NCBI RefSeq assembly: GCF_003053845.1 | Contig: NZ_QAYG01000002.1 | Span: forward strand, 310,001-374,000 | DNA from: Breoghania corrubedonensis | GTDB lineage: Bacteria; Pseudomonadota; Alphaproteobacteria; Rhizobiales; Stappiaceae | Reading direction: 5' to 3' | DNA: 64,000 nt | Part shown: positions 54,550 through 62,987 of the stretch, piece by piece | How positions within the stretch are numbered: position 1 is the first letter of the stretch | Layout of the letters: each line of letters starts with the position of its first letter | Position numbers and translations under genes: made by a program | Notes under the pieces: generated by a model | What the model was told of the DNA's origin: nothing | Database searches by the model: none | The model's input: the letters and a program-made list of their open reading frames with translations, nothing else

Positions 54550-55227
54550 ATGTCCATGACCCGACGCAGCTTCATCGTCTCGGCTTCCGCATTCGCGCTC
54601 GCCGGCTGCCAGACCACAGGTAACGGCTCGGGGCTCAATCTCGCCGCCAATCCGCCGATCGAAACCAATCCGAAGACGATCTATGCCGCCAAGCCCGATG
54701 AGCAGTTTCCGCTTCCCGCGGTCAATCTCAACAAGCTCGACCCGAAGTTCTACCGTCAGGTGGTGAACTACACCTCCCCCGAGCCGGCGGGCACGATCAT
54801 CGTCGACACGCCCAACCGCTTCCTCTATCTGACGATGAAGGACGACAAGGCCGTGCGCTACGGCGTCGGCATCGGCCGGGCCGGCTTTTCCTGGGGCGGA
54901 CGCGCCGAGATCGCCTGGAAGCGCCCCTGGCCAACCTGGACGCCGCCCAAGGAGATGATCAAGCGCCAGCCGGAGCTAAAGAAATACGCCGACGGCATGG
55001 AACCCGGCCTGCACAATCCGCTAGGCGCGCGCGCTCTCTATATCTACGAAAACGGCAAGGATACGCTCTACCGTCTGCACGGAACGCCCGAGGTCGCGTC
55101 CATCGGCAAGGCCGTCTCGTCGGGCTGCGTGCGGCTGATCAACCAGGACATCTGCGATCTCTACGAACGCGTCCCGCCGCACACCCGCATCGTCGTCCTG
55201 CAGAAGAAGGGCAGCCTGATCGGGTAA
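54550..55227 (+). CDS. L,D-transpeptidase (YkuD domain) lipoprotein
   Basis: A 225-residue L,D-transpeptidase that makes 3-3 cross-links in peptidoglycan or attaches proteins to it. The N-terminus has a twin-arginine-like TRRSFI followed by a lipobox LAGC (Cys20). The active site is complete: His177 in LHGTPEVASIG and Cys193 in SSGCVRLIN. Rhizobia typically carry many such enzymes. No ribosome site stronger than AGGAAA was seen upstream. Confidence 0.93.
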   Translation: MSMTRRSFIVSASAFALAGCQTTGNGSGLNLAANPPIETNPKTIYAAKPDEQFPLPAVNLNKLDPKFYRQVVNYTSPEPAGTIIVDTPNRFLYLTMKDDKAVRYGVGIGRAGFSWGGRAEIAWKRPWPTWTPPKEMIKRQPELKKYADGMEPGLHNPLGARALYIYENGKDTLYRLHGTPEVASIGKAVSSGCVRLINQDICDLYERVPPHTRIVVLQKKGSLIG

Positions 55228-55312
55228 AGGCGAACGTTTCGCCTCGGGGAACCGATTACACGCGGAGCCGTTGGGTAAGGGTCACGATCTTCGAACGGAA
55301 GGACCCTGCCCG

Positions 55313-55423
55313 ATGGTTTACGACTGGCTTTCAACCCTGTGTTTTGCCTCCGCCGTTCTCGGCTTCGTTTCCTTCCTGGTCATCGCTCACGACCGTCCCG
55401 AAAAGGCTGGATGGGACGGTTGA
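55313..55423 (+). CDS. 36-residue putative membrane peptide
   Basis: A short reading frame with a good GGAAGGA ribosome site and one membrane helix (STLCFASAVLGFVSFLVIA) followed by a short charged tail ending GWDG. Its stop lies 5 bases before the DUF4396 start, so the two could be coupled. It is the only small frame in this gap with these properties. Function unknown. Confidence 0.5.
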   Translation: MVYDWLSTLCFASAVLGFVSFLVIAHDRPEKAGWDG

Positions 55424-55428
55424 GCCCA

Positions 55429-56184
55429 ATGACCTTGGACACGTCTATCGTCCCGCTCTGGCTTCACGCCCTGTCCCTGATCTCCCTCGCGCTCGGCCTG
55501 GTGTGCTGCGTGATCATCGCCGTGGACGAGGTTCGCGACCCGCAGCACATGTGGATCATGAACCTCGTCTGGCCCGTGGTCGCGCTGTTCGCATCGCTCA
55601 TGGCGCTGTGGGGCTATTATCGCTACGGAAAGTCGGCCACGCAAAGCCGTATGGCGGCGCACCGGCACGGCGGCCATGACCATCACCAGCATGGTTCCGA
55701 TACCCCCTTCGCGGTTGCAGTGGGCAAGGGCGCCAGCCATTGCGGCGCCGGCTGCACCATTGGCGACATTATCGCGGAACCGCTCGTCGCCCTGTTTCCC
55801 GCCGTCGCCGTCTGGTTCGGCTATCACACCCTGTTTTCGGAAAAGATCTTCGCCGTCTGGGTGCTGGATTTCATCCTCGCCTTCGCCATCGGCATCGCCT
55901 TCCAGTATTTCGCGATCAAGCCAATGCGCGGGCTCTCGGTCGGCGAGGGACTGAAGGAGGCAGTGAAGGCCGATGCCCTGTCGCTGACCTCATGGCAGAT
56001 CGGCATGTACGGCTTCATGGCGATCGCCCATTTCTGGCTTTTCGCGCATGTGCTCGGCGTGACGCTCTCGTCCGGCATGGTCGAGTTCTGGTTCATGATG
56101 CAGATCGCCATGCTGTGCGGCTTCGCCACCGCCTATCCGGTCAACTGGTGGCTGATCAGGGCGGGCATCAAGGAAGCGATGTGA
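55429..56184 (+). CDS. DUF4396-family membrane protein with His-rich loop
   Basis: A 251-residue inner-membrane protein with about six helices, recognised from memory as DUF4396. A His-rich loop (HRHGGHDHHQHG, about residues 77-90) and a Cys pair in SHCGAGCTIGD follow the second helix, which suggests metal (copper, zinc) binding. The start at 55429 is the first ATG after the small upstream frame; an ATG at 55411 would overlap that frame. Confidence 0.82.
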   Translation: MTLDTSIVPLWLHALSLISLALGLVCCVIIAVDEVRDPQHMWIMNLVWPVVALFASLMALWGYYRYGKSATQSRMAAHRHGGHDHHQHGSDTPFAVAVGKGASHCGAGCTIGDIIAEPLVALFPAVAVWFGYHTLFSEKIFAVWVLDFILAFAIGIAFQYFAIKPMRGLSVGEGLKEAVKADALSLTSWQIGMYGFMAIAHFWLFAHVLGVTLSSGMVEFWFMMQIAMLCGFATAYPVNWWLIRAGIKEAM

Positions 56185-56222
56185 GGTGAGGCGAGACGCT
56201 GCGATAAGCGCCGCCGTGCCGC

Positions 56223-56921
56223 CTAACCCAGAACCGGGATCGGCCTTGCCGCGCGGATCTCGTCCTGCGTGATCTCGCACACGATCGCCACCGCTTCCAC
56301 GCCGCGCGAACGGGCGATATCGAACGCCTCGCCATAGGCCGGGTCGATGTCACGGGCGAGCGCGAAGCGTTCCGCGCCCGGATACTGCACCAGATAGACC
56401 ATCACCGCGCGATGCCCGGCCGCCACCATGTCGCCGAGTTCGACAAGATGCTTGGCGCCGCGCGCGGTCACCGCGTCGGGGAATTCGGCAAGGCCCGGTT
56501 CGCGCATCAGGTTGACGTTCTTGACCTCGACATAGGCCGTTGGCCGTTCCGGGTCTTCCAGCAGGATGTCGACCCGGGAGTTCTTGCCATATTTGACCTC
56601 GCGCCGGAGCGTCGCATAGCCGGAAAGCTCCGCGATCGCGCCGACGAGGATCGCCTCTTCCACCAGGGCATTGGGCCTCGCGGTGGAAACCCCCACCAGC
56701 ACGCCGCCCACCTCCACCAGTTCCCACGAATGGGAGAGCTTGCGCTTGGGATTGTCGGAAACGGACAGCCAGACCCTGCTGCCCGGCATCGCGAGCCCCA
56801 TCATCGAGCCGGGGTTGGCGCAATGGGCCGTGATCATCGAGCCGTCGGAGAACTCGATGTCGGCGAGGAAGCGCTTGTAGCGTTTGATCAGACGTCCAGG
56901 GACGAGAGGAGGGAGTTTCAT
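56223..56921 (-). CDS. sfsA: SfsA-family sugar fermentation stimulation protein
   Basis: A 232-residue protein: [48 protein letters not shown] and [13 protein letters not shown] match the SfsA family, which has an OB-fold and a nuclease-like domain with the ExK-type active site (YVEVKN). It was first described as a maltose-gene stimulator in E. coli, but its real role is unclear. GGAAAGC lies upstream of the ATG at 56921. Confidence 0.93.
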   Translation of the reverse strand: MKLPPLVPGRLIKRYKRFLADIEFSDGSMITAHCANPGSMMGLAMPGSRVWLSVSDNPKRKLSHSWELVEVGGVLVGVSTARPNALVEEAILVGAIAELSGYATLRREVKYGKNSRVDILLEDPERPTAYVEVKNVNLMREPGLAEFPDAVTARGAKHLVELGDMVAAGHRAVMVYLVQYPGAERFALARDIDPAYGEAFDIARSRGVEAVAIVCEITQDEIRAARPIPVLG

Positions 56922-56971
56922 GAGCTTTCCGATAGCGCGTCGCACCGTCACACGCAACGGCGCGCATAACG

Positions 56972-57082
56972 CTTGAGCATATTCCGATCAGATTTATTCA
57001 ATCGGATCGGAATATGCTCAAGGTATTGATCTGGAGCGGTTTCTTGTCGACCAAATGATTCCGCTTGGTCGGAAAGCGCTCT
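56972..57082 (-). repeat. AGAGCGC structured repeat, copy B (full length)
   Basis: A 111-base element on the minus strand, starting 2 bases after the stop of the ABC ATPase gene. Same parts as copy A; the distal hairpin has a 22-bp stem with one mismatch (56973-56994 with 57000-57021, 5-base loop). Confidence 0.85.
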
Positions 57083-57084
57083 CG

Positions 57085-57876
57085 TCACAGCAACAGCGCG
57101 TCGTCCTCGATTTCCTGTCCACGCACCTTGCGGAACATGTCGACGAGATCGTCGACACCGAGGCCCTTGCGCTCATCGCCCTTCACGTCGAGCACGATCC
57201 TGCCTTCATGCAGCATTACCGTGCGCGTACCGGCATCGAGCGCCTGGCGCATCGAATGGGTAACCATCAGCGTGGTGAGCCCCAGTTCCGCCTGAAAGCG
57301 GCAGGTGAGTTCCAGAACGAAAGCCGCCATGTGCGGATCGAGCGCGGCGGTATGCTCATCGAGCAGCAAGACCTCGCAGCCCGCAAGCGTTGCCATGACA
57401 AGCGAGACCGCCTGCCGCTGGCCGCCGGACAGAAGGCCCATCTGGTCTTCCAGCCGGTTTTCAAGCCCGAGGCCCAGTTCCGCGATGCGCTCCCTGAACA
57501 GCGTGCGGCGCGATCTGGAAAGCGCGCTGGCGAGCCCCCGGCTGCGCCCACGCGCCGCCGCCAGCGCCAGGTTCTCCTCGATCGACAGCGTGCCGCACGA
57601 GCCCGCCAGCGGGTCCTGGAAGACGCGGGCGACGAGACCGGCGCGCCGTGCCGCCGCCCGGCGGGTGACGTCCGTCTCGCCGATCACGATCGATCCCTCG
57701 CTTGCCATCACGTCGCCGGCCACAGCGCCCAGAAGCGTCGACTTGCCAGCCCCGTTGGAGCCGATCAGCGTCACGAATTCTCCCGGTTCGACGGTGAAGT
57801 CGACGCCGTTCAGCGCGCGCTTTTCCAAAGGCGTACCGGGATTGAAGGTGACGCCCAGATGCGAGACGCGGATCAT
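57085..57876 (-). CDS. ABC transporter ATP-binding protein (TrpX-type system)
   Basis: A 263-residue ABC ATPase. Walker A GSNGAGKS near 39-46, signature LSGGQRQA near 153, Walker B VLLLDEHTAALD (with His where Pro is usual), and an H-loop in VTHSMRQAL. It overlaps the permease gene by ATGA. The DEHTA variant is common in this subfamily as I recall. It belongs with the permease and binding protein upstream. Confidence 0.9.
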   Translation of the reverse strand: MIRVSHLGVTFNPGTPLEKRALNGVDFTVEPGEFVTLIGSNGAGKSTLLGAVAGDVMASEGSIVIGETDVTRRAAARRAGLVARVFQDPLAGSCGTLSIEENLALAAARGRSRGLASALSRSRRTLFRERIAELGLGLENRLEDQMGLLSGGQRQAVSLVMATLAGCEVLLLDEHTAALDPHMAAFVLELTCRFQAELGLTTLMVTHSMRQALDAGTRTVMLHEGRIVLDVKGDERKGLGVDDLVDMFRKVRGQEIEDDALLL

Positions 57877-58754
57877 GCCGCCCTCCCCTTCTTGCGAAGC
57901 CGCGGCAGAATCAGCGCGATCGCCACGAGGACGGCGGTGACGAGATTGAGATCGGAGGCCTTGAGGCCGATCACGTCGGCCGAAAGCGCGAGCTGCACCG
58001 CGATGCGATAGACCACCGAGCCGATCACTGCGCCGATCAGCGCGATCGTCACCAGCCGGCTGGGCAGCAGGGTCTCGCCGATGATCACCGCCGCCAGCCC
58101 GACGACGATCGTGCCGACACCCGATGTCACGTCCGCGAAACCGTTGGTCTGGGCGAACAGTGCGCCAGCCAGCCCGACAAGCGCGTTGGAAAGCGCCATG
58201 CCGACATAGATTTGCAGGTCGGTGCGCACCCCTTGCGCCCGTGCCATGCGCGCATTTGCGCCAGTGGCGCGCATCGCAAGGCCGAACTCGGAGCGCAGGA
58301 ACCACGCGACCAGCGCCACCGCGATCACCACCAGCACGAAGCAGAAGGCCGGACGCACGTAATAGTCCGGCATGCCCAGCCCGTAGAACGGCGTGAGCAC
58401 CGTGTCTTCGGTCAGCAGCGCCACGTTCGGTCGGCCCATCACCCTGAGGTCGATCGAGAACAGCGCGGTCATGGTGAGGATCGAGGCCAGCAGGTGCAGG
58501 ATCTTGAAGCGCACGTTGAGTGTCGCTGTGACGATGCCCGCCACCGCGCCTGCCCCCATCGCGGCCAGCGTCGCCAGCCAGGGGTTCACACCGTGAATGA
58601 GCAGGACCGCGGACGTGGCCGCGCCCAGCGGCATCGAGCCGTCGACGGTGAGATCGGGAAAATCGAGCACGCGGAAGGCGAGATAGACCCCAAGCGCGAC
58701 GAAGGCGTAGACGAGGCCGAGTTCGACGGCCCCCCAGAAGGCGATTTCAGTCAC
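57873..58754 (-). CDS. ABC transporter permease (branched-chain amino-acid-like family)
   Basis: A 293-residue permease with eight or nine helices: GLVYAFVALGVYLAFRVLDFPDLTVDGSMPLGAA and ATGANARMARAQGVRTD, as in the LivH/RbsC-like family. Second gene of the importer. It is separated from the binding-protein gene by a hairpin at 58805-58835. Confidence 0.9.
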   Translation of the reverse strand: MTEIAFWGAVELGLVYAFVALGVYLAFRVLDFPDLTVDGSMPLGAATSAVLLIHGVNPWLATLAAMGAGAVAGIVTATLNVRFKILHLLASILTMTALFSIDLRVMGRPNVALLTEDTVLTPFYGLGMPDYYVRPAFCFVLVVIAVALVAWFLRSEFGLAMRATGANARMARAQGVRTDLQIYVGMALSNALVGLAGALFAQTNGFADVTSGVGTIVVGLAAVIIGETLLPSRLVTIALIGAVIGSVVYRIAVQLALSADVIGLKASDLNLVTAVLVAIALILPRLRKKGRAA

Positions 58755-58804
58755 GGTCTTTTCCGCGATTTGAGGTGAAGTGGAGCAATCCTGCCCGAAA
58801 AAGA

Positions 58805-58835
58805 AAACCGCCGCGCCCCAATGGCGCGACGGTTT
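58805..58835 (-). terminator. intercistronic hairpin between binding-protein and permease genes
   Basis: AAACCGCCGCGCC (58805-58817) pairs with GGCGCGACGGTTT (58823-58835), one mismatch, 5-base loop, with a short A/T tail. It lies 25 bases after the binding-protein stop and probably lowers expression of the membrane genes relative to the abundant binding protein. Confidence 0.65.
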
Positions 58836-58859
58836 CCCGGTTTAAGCGGCCAAAGCCGG

Positions 58860-59837
58860 CTATTCAACCACCTTGGAGGCGCGTTCGATCACCGCATCGG
58901 GAATAGTCACGCCCATCTTTTTGGCAGACGCCGGATTGACGACGAGGTTCGTGCCCTTGGCGACCTCGACATCGATATCGCCGGCGGGGGTGCCCTTGAG
59001 GATCTGGACGACCTTCGCGCCCGTCTGTTTGCCGACGTCGAAATAGTTGAAGCCGAGCGCTGCCAGCGCGCCGCGCGGAACCGAATCCGTGTCGGCGGCG
59101 TAGAGCGGGAGCTTGTTTTCCTGCGCCACCTTCACCGCCGCCTCGAACGCGGAAACGATGGTGTTGTCGGTCGGCACGTAGACCGCATCCGCCTTGCCGA
59201 CGAGCGCGCGCATGGCCTGCTGCACTTCCGCCGTCTTGGTCGCGGTCGATTCGACGACCTTCAGTCCCGCCTTGCCGGCGACGTCCGTCAGCACCTTCAA
59301 GGTGGAGACGGAATTCGCCTCGCCCGGATTGTAGAGGTAGCCGATGGTCTTGATGTCCGGCGTGATCTCCTGCATCAGCGCGATCTGGTCGGCGATGGGA
59401 GACGCATCGGAAACGCCGGTGATGTTGCCGCCGGGCTTTTCCATCTGCTTGATGAGCTGCGCGCCGACCGGATCGGTGATCGCGGAAAAGACGATCGGGA
59501 TCGACTTGGTGGCCGCCGCCACCGCCTGGGCCGAGGGCGTGGAGATCGGGACGATCACATCCGGGCTTTCGCCGACAAACTGGCGCGCGATCTGGGTCGC
59601 GGTCGCCGGATTGCCCTGGGCGCTTTCATAAATGAACTTGAGGTTCTCGCCTTCCTTGTAGCCGGCCGCCTCCAGCGCCGCCTTCACGCCGTCGCGGCAG
59701 GCATCGAGAGCCGGATGCTCGACGATGGCGGTCACGGCGACAGTGACGGTGTCGGCGGCCAGGGCCGGCTGGCCGGACAGCGCGGCCGGCACGGCAAGGC
59801 CGGCGGCAAGGCTGAGCGGCAAAATGAATTTGCGCAT
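58860..59837 (-). CDS. ABC transporter substrate-binding protein (TrpX/DUF534-like)
   Basis: A 325-residue periplasmic binding protein. Signal peptide about 1-28 (ending PALAA). VTVAVTAIVEHPALDACRDGVKAALEAAGYKEGENL and VFSAITDPVGAQL match the ABC-substrate-binding family that includes TrpX of streptococci. It may bind tryptophan or another aromatic or small compound, but this is by analogy. First gene of the importer unit; a hairpin follows it. Confidence 0.88.
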   Translation of the reverse strand: MRKFILPLSLAAGLAVPAALSGQPALAADTVTVAVTAIVEHPALDACRDGVKAALEAAGYKEGENLKFIYESAQGNPATATQIARQFVGESPDVIVPISTPSAQAVAAATKSIPIVFSAITDPVGAQLIKQMEKPGGNITGVSDASPIADQIALMQEITPDIKTIGYLYNPGEANSVSTLKVLTDVAGKAGLKVVESTATKTAEVQQAMRALVGKADAVYVPTDNTIVSAFEAAVKVAQENKLPLYAADTDSVPRGALAALGFNYFDVGKQTGAKVVQILKGTPAGDIDVEVAKGTNLVVNPASAKKMGVTIPDAVIERASKVVE

Positions 59838-60186
59838 GAAATGAACTCCCGTTTAGAGCAACCCGCTTTCCAAGTGCCAGGGCATGGCACGCTCTCACGA
59901 ACCCGCCATTGTCAGGCGGCGCCCTTCCATCGCTGCGCAGGCGCGTGAGGGTCCTGAGAGACGACGAATTGATCTTTGTGTCAATGTCGCACACCCCGCA
60001 GCGGTGTCTGGCGCGTACAACCCTTCCGTGCGCCGATCCGCCGCTATTGCGATGACGCAACAGCATCAGGCATTTGTTCGGAATGCTCGGCGAAACCGCC
60101 CGAAGAAAGGCGAATTCGTTTCATTTCCAGTACGCGTGCCGCTAGGGTGTGGCACTGAAACCACACACCTTGAGATCGAACCCGTC
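59838..60186. other. divergent gap with no clear feature
   Basis: About 350 bases between the binding-protein gene and the STM3941-like gene. Promoters are expected; I see no repeat, hairpin or gene that stands out. Confidence 0.4.
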
Positions 60187-60693
60187 ATGACCCTCTCCGC
60201 CCGATACGACCGCAAGAAACTGACAGTCCTGCTGATCGTCAGTCTCGTCTTCACGGGCGTCAGCTATGCTCTTGCGATGACGAGCGATCCCTTCGTCTTC
60301 GGCGTGGCGCAGGTCGCCTTTCTCTTCTTCGTCGGTTTGACGTTTCTCAACCTGATCCGCCTCATGGACGATCGCGAAGTCCTGCGCATCGACGAGGCGG
60401 GGGTTTTCGACCGGCGCCTCGCGGACGAGACGATTCCCTGGCGGGTGGTGGAGGACGTGAAGGAAATCCGAATGCTCGGCCTGCGCTTCTTCGCGGTCGT
60501 CTCCCGCGAGCCGATCACCTCGTTCATCAAGACACGCTTCAAACGGATGATGGCGTGGCTGAACAGCAAACTCGGCTTCCATCCCGTCGGCATCACCACG
60601 CACGGGTTGAACATCAGCTACGCCGATCTGCACGAGGCCTTCGCCGCCTATGCGCCCAAGCCGCAGGAAGAGAGCGAAGAACCGACGAATTAG
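60187..60693 (+). CDS. STM3941-like membrane protein, unknown function
   Basis: A 168-residue protein with two membrane helices (about 12-32 and 38-58) and a cytoplasmic PH-like part: DDREVLRIDEAGVFDRRLADETIPWRVVEDV and LGFHPVGITTHGLNISYADLHEAFAAY. It matches what I recall as the STM3941 family. Function unknown. The ATG at 60187 is well placed; longer readings upstream are shadows. Confidence 0.8.
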   Translation: MTLSARYDRKKLTVLLIVSLVFTGVSYALAMTSDPFVFGVAQVAFLFFVGLTFLNLIRLMDDREVLRIDEAGVFDRRLADETIPWRVVEDVKEIRMLGLRFFAVVSREPITSFIKTRFKRMMAWLNSKLGFHPVGITTHGLNISYADLHEAFAAYAPKPQEESEEPTN

Positions 60694-60756
60694 GTGGGAA
60701 AGCGCGGCACGCAAACAGACGGGCCGCATCATCGCGAACGAACGGCACCGGAGACG

Positions 60757-60784
60757 AAAACGGCCCGCCGTTTCCGGCGGGCCG
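60757..60784 (-). terminator. Rho-independent terminator of the 27-residue gene
   Basis: A perfect 10-bp stem (CGGCCCGCCG/CGGCGGGCCG, loop TTTC on the plus strand) followed on the minus strand by TTTT. It lies 55 bases after the stop of the small gene at 60839, which supports that gene. Confidence 0.75.
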
Positions 60785-60838
60785 CGTATCGCGCAAACAC
60801 CTGCTTGTCTGCTTTGATATGGAAGCTTCGTCGCCGCC

Positions 60839-60922
60839 TCAGTGCAGGAAACCCAGCACCCAGAGCAGCAGGATGACGGGCAAGGGGATGCCCACCAGCC
60901 ACAGTATAAGTCCTCGACCCAT
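60839..60922 (-). CDS. 27-residue hydrophobic peptide
   Basis: A very small membrane peptide, MGRGLILWLVGIPLPVILLL followed by WVLGFLH. It has a near-perfect ribosome site (AGGAGGAG) and a strong terminator downstream. Very similar peptides of the form MGRG..WL.GIP.P are annotated in many proteobacteria as hypothetical proteins, as far as I recall. Likely a conserved inner-membrane peptide. Confidence 0.75.
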   Translation of the reverse strand: MGRGLILWLVGIPLPVILLLWVLGFLH

Positions 60923-61356
60923 ATTCTCCTCCTGAGGCGGTTCAATGACGCAGGAAGAGAATGCGCGGGACGCCGTTTGGTTCCCCCAGACAGGGAGCGG
61001 AGCACAGGGAGCGGCAAGAGGTTCAGGGCAGGCAACGTCGCGAAATCGGGCTGGTGCGGGCGGCGGGACTCGAACCCGCATGACTTACAGCCGAGGGATT
61101 TTAAGTCCTTGATTTTATTCAGTAAAATATTGATTTCACATACGTAATTTTCGTTTTTTCTGTGTATGTGCAAGAAACTGTGCAAGAGATAGGCACGAGA
61201 ACCGGTCAGAATCGCGACCAATCGACTCTCTTCCGTTGCTGCGCGGTGCCCTCCGTCGCATCTTTATCCCGAGATTACAATTTTAGACGAATGAGGATTG
61301 GGACGAAGCACTCGGCTGGCATATAATCGATGTAGTTCAACTACGAGCCCTAAGCA
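60923..61356. other. junction region: backbone to island
   Basis: About 430 bases holding the tRNA-Leu 3' fragment (61052-61108). To its right the sequence is AT-rich (61110-61190) and unlike the backbone. A promoter for the first island gene is expected before 61357. Confidence 0.6.
61052..61108 (-). other. 3' half of tRNA-Leu(TAA), probable attachment site
   Basis: On the minus strand the sequence reads anticodon loop (GGACTTAAAATCC), long variable arm, a full T-arm (GCGGGTTCGAGTCCCGC), the acceptor 3' strand CGCCCGC, discriminator A and encoded CCA. The D-arm and 5' acceptor strand are absent; instead AT-rich DNA begins right at the anticodon stem. This is the usual scar of integration at a tRNA 3' end. 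The tRNA 3' end faces left, so the intact copy should lie at the right end of the island, outside the window. Confidence 0.85.
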
Positions 61357-61710
61357 ATGAAACGCGACGATGACTACATACGGCAAATGCTCTTCGACAT
61401 TGAATCTTCGGATGAACCCTATTTTCTCGCGCCGGCATACATCAGCATGTCACCGGAAGACGAGAAGAAGCACCAACACGCCGAACTGCTTTGTGATGCA
61501 GGCTTTTTGCATCAGGTTGGCGATGGGGTCTATCGCATGACGAACCAAGGTCACGATTATCTCGCTGTCATCCGGAGCAACCAAGTCTGGGAGAAGACCA
61601 AAGAGGGTGCCGCCGCAATCGGAGGCGCGTCCCTGGGGATCATTCGCGATCTAGCCGTGGCGTATGTGAAAAAAGAAGCAGCAACGAAGCTGGGCATTGA
61701 TTTAGGGTAA
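61357..61710 (+). CDS. DUF2513-family protein
   Basis: A 117-residue protein matching DUF2513 as I recall it: MKRDDDYIRQMLFDIE, HAELLCDAGFLHQVGDGVYRMTNQGHDYLAVIRSNQVWEKTKEGAAAIGGASLGIIRDLAVAYVKKE. Found in phages and mobile islands; looks like a winged-helix plus a C-terminal helix. Function unknown. Its lower GC and position beside the att scar fit the island. Confidence 0.88.
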   Translation: MKRDDDYIRQMLFDIESSDEPYFLAPAYISMSPEDEKKHQHAELLCDAGFLHQVGDGVYRMTNQGHDYLAVIRSNQVWEKTKEGAAAIGGASLGIIRDLAVAYVKKEAATKLGIDLG

Positions 61711-61740
61711 TTAGATAGGCTGAACGCGACGGGAAGGCTT

Positions 61741-62142
61741 ATGCCGTCTGCTAAGACGATGCCAGATACATCTCGTATTTATTCAAAAGTACTTGAAATA
61801 TTCGCAAGCCCACCCAATCATCACGACATGATCAAATTACACTCCGGCTCTGCATTTTGTATCCAAGAATTATTGGAAGACGAGCGTGTGGAAACTCGTT
61901 CAGAACTGGAATGGCTCGAAAAGGATCTGGTGCAGCGCCGCGCCAGACTAGCCTACTGGGCACGGCGGAAACAGGATGCCGAAACCCTCCCCGACGTACC
62001 GGAGGACCTGAAACAGGATACGCTCTATTTTTATCGGCGGGCGGTCAGGTATCTCCAGACCGGGGAACGCCTTCGCGCCTTTCTGGTGGCGGAAATTGCC
62101 GGCCAACCGGAGCATACGTCAGCCTATCATATGGAACAGTAG
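61741..62142 (+). CDS. island hypothetical protein
   Basis: A 133-residue soluble protein, not recognised. A helical middle (LEWLEKDLVQRRARLAYWARRKQDAETL) and YFYRRAVRYLQTGERLRAFLVAEIAG suggest a coiled-coil fold. GGAAGG precedes the ATG. It lies 30 bases after DUF2513 on the same strand, so they may be one operon. Confidence 0.7.
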   Translation: MPSAKTMPDTSRIYSKVLEIFASPPNHHDMIKLHSGSAFCIQELLEDERVETRSELEWLEKDLVQRRARLAYWARRKQDAETLPDVPEDLKQDTLYFYRRAVRYLQTGERLRAFLVAEIAGQPEHTSAYHMEQ

Positions 62143-62162
62143 TCCCCGCCTTGGGAGGCACA

Positions 62163-62609
62163 ATGGACGACGACGAGCACCTGAAGGCACTGAACGAGAA
62201 ACGAGCCGTTATCGAAGATGAGATCGGCTCGATCGACCTCGAAATCGAGCACGCTGAGCACGGTGCAATCCACACCACAGAGATCGGACGCCGGGTCGAC
62301 TACCTCGGCGAACGGTATCGCAAGCTCCAGGAGCTATCGTTTGATCTCGGGAAAGTGACCGCCCGTATCGAGGATCTTCAAGAGCGCATTCAGATCAGGT
62401 GTGATTTGTCGCACGAGGCAGAAGCCGTCGACCGCTGGCAGCGCCGCCCGCCCTCCAAGGAAGACAACATCGACTGGGTGACTGCCGCCCTCGAAAACGC
62501 CAGAGCCCAACGAAGAGCGGAGCAAGGACCCGCCACACCGACACGCGAGCCCCGCGACGAGCGCGAACGGCAAGACGATGATCGCAAAGAACCGGAGCGG
62601 GACCGCTGA
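62163..62609 (+). CDS. island hypothetical coiled-coil protein
   Basis: A 148-residue, highly charged protein. The first 80 residues are a likely coiled coil (LKALNEKRAVIEDEIGSIDLEIEHAEHG, LQELSFDLGKVTARIEDLQERIQI); the tail is disordered and rich in Arg/Glu/Asp. GGGAGG lies upstream of the ATG at 62163. Unknown function; third gene of the small island unit. Confidence 0.7.
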   Translation: MDDDEHLKALNEKRAVIEDEIGSIDLEIEHAEHGAIHTTEIGRRVDYLGERYRKLQELSFDLGKVTARIEDLQERIQIRCDLSHEAEAVDRWQRRPPSKEDNIDWVTAALENARAQRRAEQGPATPTREPRDERERQDDDRKEPERDR

Positions 62610-62987
62610 ACTTCCTCTGACGGCACCGCGGCGTGCCCGCCGCCACCTCTCCATTTGCCCTTCCCAGCCCCTCACAGGCCTCGGCCGGCAGGGTCAAGGC
62701 CTTGGCCGCGCAGCGGGGCCGAACGGCCGCCTTGACGCGGACGCAGGGCCTGTCACCAATATGATCAGGCAAATGTTCGTAAGAGACGGTACTGGTTTTC
62801 TCCATCTATTGTGTTCTCCATCCTCCTAACTCCCTTTCGACCTCTCAATCTATGATGACAGTCCTGAGCGGCATTTGCGTTATCCGGGTATGCCCGTGGT
62901 CATCTCATCCGAATTCAACCGTGAATATGGCGAAGGCTCTTTGGAAGGCGCGGTGAGGCTGGCGTTGTTGGAGGGATAGGCCGACCA
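62610..62987. other. gap in island; uncertain reading frame on minus strand
   Basis: About 380 bases. A minus-strand frame starting at 62805 (MEKTSTVSYEHLPDHIGDRP) overlaps the neighbouring gene and becomes Arg/Cys-rich, so I do not call it. Nothing else stands out. Confidence 0.4.

Noticed and set aside
60842-61147. Plus-strand reading frame containing RRDSNPHDLQPRDFKSL
   Set aside because: This string is the well-known false translation of the antisense strand of a tRNA; here it comes from the tRNA-Leu fragment.
61052-61200. tRNA-Leu(TAA) split by a group I intron
   Set aside because: Such introns interrupt the anticodon loop itself. Here the break is upstream of the anticodon stem and no 5' half was found to the window end, so integration fits better.
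62395-62805. Minus-strand coding frame of about 136 codons in the island
   Set aside because: Its start has a fair ribosome site, but half of it overlaps a better supported gene and its composition is Arg/Cys-rich like a shadow.
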